Positions 8,578 to 14,753 of a DNA stretch of 16,193 bases are shown piece by piece. The stretch spans positions 1-16,193 of the forward strand of contig CAZPAH010000066.1 of assembly GCA_964584495.1 (NCBI GenBank). The letters are read 5' to 3'. The stretch is from CAZPAH01 sp964584495. GTDB taxonomy: Bacteria; Krumholzibacteriota; Krumholzibacteriia; Krumholzibacteriales; Krumholzibacteriaceae. A model generated the notes under the pieces. The model worked only from the letters and a program-made list of their open reading frames with translations. It made no database searches and was not told the origin of the DNA. Made by a program: the position numbers and the translations under genes. Position 1 is the first letter of the stretch, and every line of letters begins with the position of its first letter.

Positions 8578-8606
8578 ATTATAACAACCCTTGAAAATCG
8601 GTTCAA
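8578..8606 (-). promoter_or_regulatory. Putative sigma70-type promoter of the receptor-phosphatase gene
   Basis: On the minus strand TTGAAC (8601-8606) and a perfect TATAAT (8578-8583) are separated by the ideal 17 bases. Transcription would start near 8571, giving a leader of about 46 bases that contains a small GGCAG/CTGCC stem (8552-8566) and the AAAGGAG ribosome binding site. The spacing and the exact -10 box make this one of the better promoter calls here. Confidence 0.6.
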
Positions 8607-8759
8607 TAGGACTTTGGTAATAGTATAACCTATATAATATCATTCAATTATCCGGTTTTTCGGCCGATATATATTATGAAAGCAGCCGGGAATCGCAATG
8701 GAACCCGGTTAATTTATAGAAGGAAGCGCTGCGCTGCAGGGAGAATGGAACGGGGTTGT

Positions 8760-9296
8760 ATGCTGAAGATCCGCAGAATAGAAAGCGGAGATGGAAGTCT
8801 GCTTCGAAGCCTCAGCAAAGAGATCGGAAGCGGCCCGGGCGATCTATACTGCTATACGCCGGAGGATCTTTCCCAGATGACGTTGAAGGAATGGAATATC
8901 AGGGCGAGGTGGCTGGCCGGCTCATCCGATTCGGCGGGCTTTATCACGTTCGAAGATGAAAGGCCCTGCGGTCTGGTAACGGGCAGGGTGGGTTATTTCG
9001 TCTCCGGGGCGCTTCATTACGAGATGGAAGAATACTGCACTCTTTCAAGGTTCTGGGCCGAGCGGGGATCGGAGGACCGAGCGGCATCGCATGAGCTGCT
9101 TGAAGCCATAGCGGGGTGGGCCGAGATGAGGGGGGCAGGCTGCCTTGAAGCCGGTATTACCGAAGCGGGCCGCGAAACGGCTGAGATATTGATCCGAGAG
9201 GGTTTCGCCGATACGGGCAGGCGCGAGAACCTTCCGGGCGACGAGAGGATCGAGATATCGTTTCTCTCGAGGGAGCTTCGGGGGGGACTGAAATAG
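8760..9296 (+). CDS. GNAT-like N-acetyltransferase fold protein, CoA-binding motif degenerate
   Basis: I chose the ATG at 8760 (178 residues), because MLKIRRIESGD is a typical first strand of GNAT proteins. An ATG at 8676 in the same frame would add 28 basic residues unlike the family and has no Shine-Dalgarno sequence; the true start is uncertain. The C-terminal part (about residues 104-170) follows GNAT order: helix with SHELLEAIAGWAEMRG, strand CLEAGIT, helix ETAEILIREGFADTGR, then a final strand. The usual (Q/R)..G.(G/A) pyrophosphate loop is not intact: the region reads SEDRAASHELL. It may bind CoA weakly or not at all. It lies downstream of an AT-rich divergent intergenic region and converges with the DUF2723 gene, 3 bases apart. 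Substrate unknown. Confidence 0.6.
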   Translation: MLKIRRIESGDGSLLRSLSKEIGSGPGDLYCYTPEDLSQMTLKEWNIRARWLAGSSDSAGFITFEDERPCGLVTGRVGYFVSGALHYEMEEYCTLSRFWAERGSEDRAASHELLEAIAGWAEMRGAGCLEAGITEAGRETAEILIREGFADTGRRENLPGDERIEISFLSRELRGGLK

Positions 9297-9299
9297 GTG

Positions 9300-11864
9300 C
9301 TAGCGACCCGAGGAGCTTTCGGGGGGCGCTATCCCGAACTCCTCCAGCAGAACAGAATCGATGTCCATGTAGAGGGAGGCGAACTCCCTGTCTCCCGGGT
9401 GCCGTTCGAGCCAGCTCTTTATGAAGCCGACGGCGTCGTCCCGAAGCCCCATCGAACCGGCTATTCGGAATCCCTGTATGAAAACGTCCTTGTTCCCGGG
9501 AGTCATGACGGCGGCTTCCTTCAGGGTCGCCAGGGCCTGGTCCATCAATCCGGCGTTCTCGAAACTCGCCGCGAGGCCGACCCTGAATTCTCCCCTCTCG
9601 GGGCTTCTCGCGATCTCGTGCAGGTAGTGCTCGATCGCCTTGTCGGGCTGGCCGTTTCTCATGTAGTAGAGACCGAGGTACCTTCTGGCCCATTCGTAAT
9701 CGGGCAGGAATTTCAGCGACATCTCGGCCCAGTGCAGGGCGGCCGCGTCATCATGCTCCCGCGATTTGGTCACGGCCAGCTGGGACGCTGCCAGGGCGAA
9801 GTTCGAGAAGAGCCTGTCTGTGTCGGGGCTTCTGTATATCGAAGTGTCCAGCTCTCCGTTCTTGTCGAGAAGCCCCCTGTATATGAATATCTCGCTGAAG
9901 TTGCGCTCGAGCATGAACTCGTCGATCATGTTACTGCCCTTTGTCGGAACGAGGCGGCGGACCATTCCCTCGAGGATGAGATAATCGGCATAAGGCTCCC
10001 AGACCTCCGCCGGGGCCGTTACGGCGAAATATATTGGCTTCCGCCAGGCGTTGGCCTGGATGATCTGCTGGATGGCCCTCTGGTAGGTCCATATTATTGA
10101 TCCGTCCCTTGCGTCTCGAACCGGGGTGAGCGCATCGATCTGGGGGTCTGTGAGGTTGAAGGGAACCTTGGGCTCCAGGTCTCTTACCTGCTTCATGTAC
10201 CAGGGGGTGTTCAGAAGCATCCTGTTGACCACCCTCACGTCGGTTCGGAAATATTCCACGTACTGGATATACCAGAGCGGGAATGTGTCGTTGTCTCCGT
10301 TCGTTATAAGTATCGCGTCGGGTTCCAGGCCGGCGAGCATGTTGTAGGCGTAATCCCTCGGAATGTAATTATGCGAGCGGTCGTGCTTGTGCCATCCGTA
10401 GCCGGCCGGGAGGATGGAGCAGACGACCAGGAAGATCCCGACCGGCACCACGAAGCGTTTCAGGTTCCCGCCGACCCTCTTCGCCTCGTCGAGCATGAGC
10501 ATCATCAGCGACGTTGCGCCTATGCCGATAAAAACTGCGAAGTAGTAGAAGGCGCCGCCGTAGAAATAATCCCTTTCGCGAACCTCGTCGGCGCTGAAAT
10601 TAAGAAATATGATGAGGCCCAGGGAGTTAAGAAGAAGGCTCGTGACATTGAGGACCCATGTCTTCTTCTCGCGGTAGTAGTTGGTCAAAATCCCGTAGAG
10701 ACCGACAACCGACGGAATGACGACCGACGCCTGTCCCAGGTTCAATCTTCCGAGGTAGACATCGCCGAAGAGGCGGAACTGCTCCCTGAAGTACGTGCCG
10801 AAATGCTGGAGCTGGAATATGAAAGATGCTTTCCTCGTGAATATGCTCATCGGGGGATACTGCTCGCGTCTCAGGTGGGCATAGAGCGATTTCCAGGTTT
10901 CCGGGTCGACCTCGTCGATCGCCGGATCTAGCCCCGACCTGATAAGCATGAACAGGTGAACGGAGATCCCCAGCACGAATAGCGCGGTGGCAATCAGAGC
11001 GAACTTGCCCCTCGTGGCGAGACACCAGATTATCAGGGCCGCGAATATCAGCAGCCCGAATATGGTGACGTTGGATTGCTTGTAGAGCGTCATGTCGGCA
11101 ACGAGGACCGCAAGGCCGAAAGTGAATACGGAAATTTCGAAGTTGGTGAAAGATTTCTCCTTGACCATCAGGAACATGAGGAAGATGCCGCCGTAAACCA
11201 GTATCGTTCCGAGATGAAAACCGATCCCCATCGCAATTAGGTAGATGATAAGGAAGACGAGATTGCGAGAATGGCCCAGGTTCTCCTTTTCCAATGTTTC
11301 TATAAGCTTTTTGCCCTCGTTCCTGCCGGACTCGTTCATTATCTTTTTGCGGCTATCCTCGTCGAGACGGCCGGATGGATTCATCAGCCATTTCAAGGCA
11401 AGCAGGGTGCAAAGTCCCATCACGAATGCGCTAAGGGCATAGACTTCCGCCTCGGTCGAATCGGTCCAGTGCGTGTCGCTGAAGGTCAAAAAGAGCGCCC
11501 CCACCAGGGGGCCTACGAGGCGGGCGAACCTGCCTGCGAATGTTTCGACCTTTTGGAACATGAACCTAACGACCATCACCATCACGAGGTAGGCCATAAG
11601 GACCCCCAGCGCCCCGAATGTCACCGAGAGCAGGTTGACCTTCCGGGCGGTCGAGATGGCGAGGGGGAGGAGGCAGAAAACGCGGCCGACGAGGACGTAG
11701 AGGGGGGTTCCTGGAGAGTGTGGTATTCCGAGAATATAGGATGTCGCAATGAACTCGCCGCTGTCCCAAAGCGAGGTCGTGGCGGCCATCGTGAGTGCAT
11801 ACACGGTAAAGCTCGTCACCAGGACTAACGCTGCGATTAGACGTTGGACTGCCTTCTCTGACAT
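9300..11864 (-). CDS. DUF2723 polytopic membrane protein (glycosyltransferase-like) with C-terminal TPR-like region
   Basis: The start is the ATG at 11862-11864, preceded by GGGGTG seven bases upstream; the GTG at 11873 lies inside that site. The protein has 854 residues. The N-terminal DUF2723 signature is clear: SLWDSGEFIATSYILGIPHS (residues 31-50) followed by PGTPLYVLVG, then TEAEVYALS near residue 137. Many hydrophobic helices follow up to about residue 490. A soluble, probably extracytoplasmic part carries NGDNDTFPLWYIQYVEYFRTD, trimmed here to its core GDNDTFPLWY. Residues about 702-854 look like TPR helices. DUF2723 proteins resemble protein O-mannosyltransferases (GT-C fold) and are thought to glycosylate exported proteins or lipids using lipid-linked sugars; the conserved Asp/Glu of DSGE would be the catalytic acid by analogy. 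The role here is inferred. Confidence 0.88.
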   Translation of the reverse strand: MSEKAVQRLIAALVLVTSFTVYALTMAATTSLWDSGEFIATSYILGIPHSPGTPLYVLVGRVFCLLPLAISTARKVNLLSVTFGALGVLMAYLVMVMVVRFMFQKVETFAGRFARLVGPLVGALFLTFSDTHWTDSTEAEVYALSAFVMGLCTLLALKWLMNPSGRLDEDSRKKIMNESGRNEGKKLIETLEKENLGHSRNLVFLIIYLIAMGIGFHLGTILVYGGIFLMFLMVKEKSFTNFEISVFTFGLAVLVADMTLYKQSNVTIFGLLIFAALIIWCLATRGKFALIATALFVLGISVHLFMLIRSGLDPAIDEVDPETWKSLYAHLRREQYPPMSIFTRKASFIFQLQHFGTYFREQFRLFGDVYLGRLNLGQASVVIPSVVGLYGILTNYYREKKTWVLNVTSLLLNSLGLIIFLNFSADEVRERDYFYGGAFYYFAVFIGIGATSLMMLMLDEAKRVGGNLKRFVVPVGIFLVVCSILPAGYGWHKHDRSHNYIPRDYAYNMLAGLEPDAILITNGDNDTFPLWYIQYVEYFRTDVRVVNRMLLNTPWYMKQVRDLEPKVPFNLTDPQIDALTPVRDARDGSIIWTYQRAIQQIIQANAWRKPIYFAVTAPAEVWEPYADYLILEGMVRRLVPTKGSNMIDEFMLERNFSEIFIYRGLLDKNGELDTSIYRSPDTDRLFSNFALAASQLAVTKSREHDDAAALHWAEMSLKFLPDYEWARRYLGLYYMRNGQPDKAIEHYLHEIARSPERGEFRVGLAASFENAGLMDQALATLKEAAVMTPGNKDVFIQGFRIAGSMGLRDDAVGFIKSWLERHPGDREFASLYMDIDSVLLEEFGIAPPESSSGR

Positions 11865-11898
11865 ATTTAACACCCCGTCGATAAGTAGATACCGGTTC

Positions 11899-11927
11899 TT
11901 TATACTCTATAAAATGCTATTTGTCCC
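11899..11927 (-). promoter_or_regulatory. Putative sigma70-type promoter of the DUF2723 gene
   Basis: On the minus strand GGGACA (11922-11927) and TATAAA (11899-11904) are 17 bases apart. Transcription would start near 11892, about 28 bases ahead of the ATG at 11864. The -35 keeps only the GACA half of the consensus. It diverges from the regulator promoter beginning at 11954. Confidence 0.45.
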
Positions 11928-11953
11928 GCAAATGGAAGCAAAAACCAAAATAA

Positions 11954-11982
11954 TTGACATCGATTTCCAACTGAAGTAATAT
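11954..11982 (+). promoter_or_regulatory. Strong sigma70-type promoter of the GbsR/MarR-type regulator
   Basis: A perfect TTGACA (11954-11959), a 17-base spacer and TAATAT (11977-11982). The predicted start lies near 11989, leaving a leader of about 18 bases that contains AAAGGAG (11996-12002) before the ATG at 12007. The -35 is full consensus and the spacing ideal. Confidence 0.7.
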
Positions 11983-11997
11983 TCAGAACATACTGAA
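11971..11997. promoter_or_regulatory. Candidate operator: three half-sites at 11-bp spacing over the -10 and start
   Basis: CTGAA (11971-11975), TTCAG (11982-11986) and CTGAA (11993-11997) alternate in orientation with exactly 11 bases from one to the next and six bases between neighbours. They make two overlapping inverted repeats that bracket the -10 box and cover the start site. This would suit autorepression by the dimeric winged-helix regulator encoded just downstream. The assignment to that protein is inference. Confidence 0.45.
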
Positions 11998-12006
11998 AGG
12001 AGTGAA

Positions 12007-12513
12007 ATGTTAAAATCTGAAGAGTTTGTCCGTTTCATAGAATCGTGGGGCTCGCTCGGCGTACTGTGGGGAATAAACAGGTCCATGGCGAGGATTCATG
12101 CATTCATCCTTCTTTCGGAGAAACCCGTCGATATGGATGAGATCGCCAAGGTCCTCTATATAAGCAGGGGAAACGCAAGCATGTGCCTCAAGGAATTGAG
12201 AAACTGGGGGGTGATCCAGAGGGTTCACATCCAGGGAGACAGGCGGGATTTTTATGTCGCCGAGCCTGATGTCTGGAAGATGTTCTTCCGTATAGCGGTC
12301 GAAAGGAAGAAGCGGGAATTCGACCCGGCCCTCGAGACTCTTCAGAAGCTTATCGCGGGCAAGGACATGGATAAGGTCGAAAAGGTCAAGGAAAGGCTCG
12401 AGAAGATCGAGGAGACGATTACGACATTCGATGCGATCATCAACAAGTTCCTGGAGGACGAGAAGAAGAGCCAGAAGATGGTAGCGGTTGTCAAGAACCT
12501 GGTCGCAAAATGA
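12007..12513 (+). CDS. GbsR/MarR-family winged-helix transcriptional regulator
   Basis: A 168-residue protein with AAAGGAG four bases before the ATG. Residues about 15-90 form a winged helix: RSMARIHAFILLSEKPVDMD, then the recognition region EIAKVLYISRGNASMCLKEL and the wing IQRVHIQGDRRDFYV. The 'SRGNAS..L..L..WG(V/I)..RV...G.R...Y' pattern is the hallmark of the GbsR branch of MarR-like regulators. Residues about 95-168 are mainly charged helix and probably a coiled-coil dimer interface. No extra ligand domain is present. It has its own strong promoter with a candidate operator and is followed after 169 bases by the acyl-CoA cassette on the same strand. Control of that cassette is plausible but not shown. 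The effector is unknown; classic GbsR responds to choline. Confidence 0.9.
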   Translation: MLKSEEFVRFIESWGSLGVLWGINRSMARIHAFILLSEKPVDMDEIAKVLYISRGNASMCLKELRNWGVIQRVHIQGDRRDFYVAEPDVWKMFFRIAVERKKREFDPALETLQKLIAGKDMDKVEKVKERLEKIEETITTFDAIINKFLEDEKKSQKMVAVVKNLVAK

Positions 12514-12566
12514 GGGAACCTTTTTAATGACTAATAGTTGTGCGGAAGGCGGGAATCGGTAAAAAT

Positions 12567-12581
12567 TGATAATTTCTATCA
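12567..12581. promoter_or_regulatory. Palindrome upstream of the acyl-CoA cassette
   Basis: TGATA-ATTTC-TATCA, a 5-base inverted repeat with a five-base spacer, about 100 bases ahead of the thiolase-fold gene in the 169-base gap 12514-12682. It could be a regulator-binding site. Its sequence differs from the CTGAA/TTCAG half-sites at 11971-11997. No convincing promoter or terminator was found in this gap, although TTGATA occurs at 12566 and 12611 as possible -35 boxes. Confidence 0.25.
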
Positions 12582-12682
12582 GCCAAAGTTATGGACAAGG
12601 GATTTTACATTTGATAGTATTTTCACCCGTTTGTGAACGATAAACTAAAGCGTGTAAATTCAGACGAGGAGGAAGATCCGGT

Positions 12683-14119
12683 ATGATCAAATTCAGCGAG
12701 CAGCAACTCAAAGTGCCCGAGTTGATGCGTCCGGTCTATATGGTGACCGGGGGGCAGTCGAAGTTCGGCAGGGCGATACCCGAAAAGAGAACTGAGGAGC
12801 TCTGCATAGACGCCCTGACGATGGCGGCGGAGCTTATCAATCTTTCGCCCGCGGAATTGAAGAGCTACATCCACTCGTGCTACTACGGCCACTTCGCCGA
12901 CCACTTCGGCGATCAGCTTCTCGGAGAGGCGGTCATTCACGACAGGCTGGGTCTCGATCCGCTGGGCAACATCGGCATAAAGACCGGAGGGGCCACGGGC
13001 GGTTCCACGCTATGGGAGGCCGTGAAGGCGGTGGCCTCGGGATACTCCGACTGCGTTCTGGCGATGGGCTGGGAAAGGATGGATGAGGTTCCGACCGACG
13101 AGGGGAACTTCCTGATCTCCTGCGCCGCCGACAAGGACTGGGAATCGCCGCTCGGCCATATATACACCGGATACTACGCCGTCATGGCCCAGAGATACTG
13201 GCAGATATTCGGAAAGGCGGAGGACTCTTTCCGCAGGACGCTCGCCGAGATCGCCGTAAAGCATCACGGCTACGCAAGGATGAATCCGTTCGCACAGTCG
13301 CCTATGAAGATAACGGTCGACGACGTTCTGAAATCGCCCGTTGTGGCATTCCCCCTGAGGGCCCTCGACTGCTGCCTCATGAGCGTAGGGGCCGCATGCG
13401 CTATTATCTGCGACGAGGAGACGGCCAAGAAGCTAAGCAAGAATTCTCCTCACAAGCCACTCAGGATATACGTATCGGCCGGTTCGCATACTCTAAGACC
13501 GGCCGACAGGCGTGACATGGATATCCCCCTGCTTCCCAACGAGACCGCCGAGCAGTACAAGGACCTCGGCAAGAAATTCCCCGGCGGGGACAGGTATCCC
13601 GGTTTCACGGGCTTTCTCGCCGCGAGGATGGCCGCATGGTACGGTTACAGGATGGCGGGGGTGCACGATCCGAACGAGGATCTCGACCTTCTAGAGCTGC
13701 ATGACGCGTTCACTATCAGCGATGTGCAGACGTACGAGGATATCGGTGTCCGGCCTTACGGAGAAGGGCGAGATTATGTGGAATCGGGAGACTGCTATCA
13801 CACGAATCCCAAGACCGGCAAGCCGGGAAGACTCCCGTCCAACATCTCGGGGGGGCTGATAGGGTGCATGCACGCGGTCGGCGCGACCGGTATCATGCAG
13901 ACATTCGAGGTCGCGACGCACATATGGAACAGGTGGGCCGAGATCCACGGCGATGCGAAGCGCTGGAAGGAATTCGACCGGGAGAAACCGTCAGACTGGA
14001 CCGATCTCCAGGTCAAGGGCGCGAAGAGGGGAATGGCAATAAGCCACGCAGGCGTCGGCTCGCACGTAACGGCGACCCTGCTAGTTGATCCCGATCACCT
14101 GTTGAAGAAGGACGCGTAA
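12683..14119 (+). CDS. Thiolase-fold acyl-CoA protein of the SCP2/archaeal type lacking the nucleophilic cysteine
   Basis: A 478-residue protein with GAGGAGG 10 bases before the ATG. It has the order of SCP2/archaeal-type thiolases: strand YMVTGGQSKFGR (residues 19-30), nucleophile loop at about 101-108, ELHDAFTISDVQTYEDIG (338-355), and NISGGLIGCMHAVGATG (387-403). The catalytic His candidates are His340 and His397. The nucleophile loop reads TGGATGGS, whereas SCP2-type thiolases have NNCATGS, so Gly103 (codon GGG) stands where the acyl-carrying Cys should be. Ordinary Claisen thiolysis is therefore unlikely. The partner DUF35 gene starts 11 bases downstream and their co-occurrence fits thiolase-DUF35 complexes. 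One precedent is Ltp2-ChsH2(DUF35), a steroid side-chain aldolase built on a thiolase fold. An aldolase or other C-C cleavage role is inference; substrate unknown. Confidence 0.88.
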   Translation: MIKFSEQQLKVPELMRPVYMVTGGQSKFGRAIPEKRTEELCIDALTMAAELINLSPAELKSYIHSCYYGHFADHFGDQLLGEAVIHDRLGLDPLGNIGIKTGGATGGSTLWEAVKAVASGYSDCVLAMGWERMDEVPTDEGNFLISCAADKDWESPLGHIYTGYYAVMAQRYWQIFGKAEDSFRRTLAEIAVKHHGYARMNPFAQSPMKITVDDVLKSPVVAFPLRALDCCLMSVGAACAIICDEETAKKLSKNSPHKPLRIYVSAGSHTLRPADRRDMDIPLLPNETAEQYKDLGKKFPGGDRYPGFTGFLAARMAAWYGYRMAGVHDPNEDLDLLELHDAFTISDVQTYEDIGVRPYGEGRDYVESGDCYHTNPKTGKPGRLPSNISGGLIGCMHAVGATGIMQTFEVATHIWNRWAEIHGDAKRWKEFDREKPSDWTDLQVKGAKRGMAISHAGVGSHVTATLLVDPDHLLKKDA

Positions 14120-14130
14120 AGGAGAATACA

Positions 14131-14721
14131 ATGAGTATGTTCGGACAGGTTCACGTAAAGAAAAACCGGTACAAGCTTAAGGGTGATTTCCATCACCTTA
14201 CGCCCAATATGCCGATCAGGAATGCCGATGACGGCTGGAAGCTGATGGGGGTCACCAACCCCCGCGCGATGACGTACATCCACACGTACGGAGGCGAGGC
14301 GGCGTTCTTCGAGGGTTTGGGACAGGGCAAACTGCTGGCGACGCGCTGCGACAATCCCGACTGCGAATTCAAGGGAACCGTCTATCAGCCTTTCAGGATA
14401 CACTGCCCCGATTGCCTGAGAAAGAACAAGATCATCGATTTGACCGAGAAGGCCAAGAAAAGCTCGGTGATCCACACATTCATGGTATGCGAAAGATCCG
14501 GGGCGTTCAACAGCCTAGACAAGCCGATCAAGTTCATAAATATCGAGTTCGAGGGTGTGGATACGATCCTCATGAGCTATCTTTCAAAGGGCGATCCGGA
14601 GATCGGGATGCGAGTCGTCCCTATTTTCAGGACGATGAATCCGACCTATACAATCCTGGATCTATCCTGGGTTCCCGAAGGCACGAAAGAGAAGGAGCTC
14701 CCGGAAGGGTTCAGTTTCTAG
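14131..14721 (+). CDS. DUF35 zinc-ribbon/OB-fold acyl-CoA-binding partner protein
   Basis: A 196-residue protein; AAAGGAG overlaps the stop codon region of the thiolase-fold gene, so translation is probably coupled. After an N-terminal extension of about 50 residues comes the DUF35 helix FFEGLGQGKLLATRC (59-73). The zinc ribbon uses Cys73, Cys78, Cys92 and Cys95 (RCDNPDC and HCPDC); the first pair is spaced CX4C rather than the common CX2C. Residues about 108-168 form the OB fold (SVIHTFMVCERSG, IEFEGVDTILMSYL, GMRVVPIF). In characterised complexes DUF35 proteins bridge or shape thiolase-fold partners and hold the CoA part of the substrate, for example in archaeal thiolase/HMG-CoA synthase, benzoylsuccinyl-CoA thiolase BbsAB and Ltp2-ChsH2. 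It most likely serves the upstream gene product. Confidence 0.9.
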   Translation: MSMFGQVHVKKNRYKLKGDFHHLTPNMPIRNADDGWKLMGVTNPRAMTYIHTYGGEAAFFEGLGQGKLLATRCDNPDCEFKGTVYQPFRIHCPDCLRKNKIIDLTEKAKKSSVIHTFMVCERSGAFNSLDKPIKFINIEFEGVDTILMSYLSKGDPEIGMRVVPIFRTMNPTYTILDLSWVPEGTKEKELPEGFSF

Positions 14722-14741
14722 ACTATCACGGACGATTCAAA

Positions 14742-14747
14742 AGGAGG
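14742..14747 (+). promoter_or_regulatory. Ribosome binding site placing the acyl-CoA dehydrogenase start at an ATC codon
   Basis: AGGAGG, a full Shine-Dalgarno core within AAAAGGAGG, ends six bases before ATC at 14754. That codon is in frame with the dehydrogenase and aligns with the family's initiator Met. No ATG, GTG or TTG lies in frame between here and the conserved N-terminal helix. Confidence 0.7.
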
Positions 14748-14753
14748 CCTGAA

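Noticed and set aside
8604..8606. TTG start for the receptor-phosphatase
   Set aside because: It lies inside the predicted -35 element; the ATG at 8525 has AAAGGAG at nine bases.
8614..8638. Plus-strand promoter for the GNAT-like gene using TATAAT at 8633
   Set aside because: The only -35-like hexamer (TTGGTA at 8614) is 13 bases away, too close for a sigma70 promoter.
9297..10100. A 267-codon plus-strand open frame opposite the DUF2723 gene, and a similar one at 10371-10931
   Set aside because: Both are antisense to a confidently identified gene in a GC-rich region where long chance frames are common, and neither has recognisable motifs.
12611..12639. Promoter for the acyl-CoA cassette with TTGATA at 12611
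   Set aside because: At 17 bases the -10 position reads TGAACG, and the next AT-rich hexamer is 24 bases away.
14412..14753. A 114-codon in-frame extension of the acyl-CoA dehydrogenase starting at TTG 14412
   Set aside because: It overlaps the well-supported DUF35 gene in another frame, encodes low-complexity charged residues unlike the family, and has no ribosome binding site, whereas AGGAGG sits just before the family's normal start.
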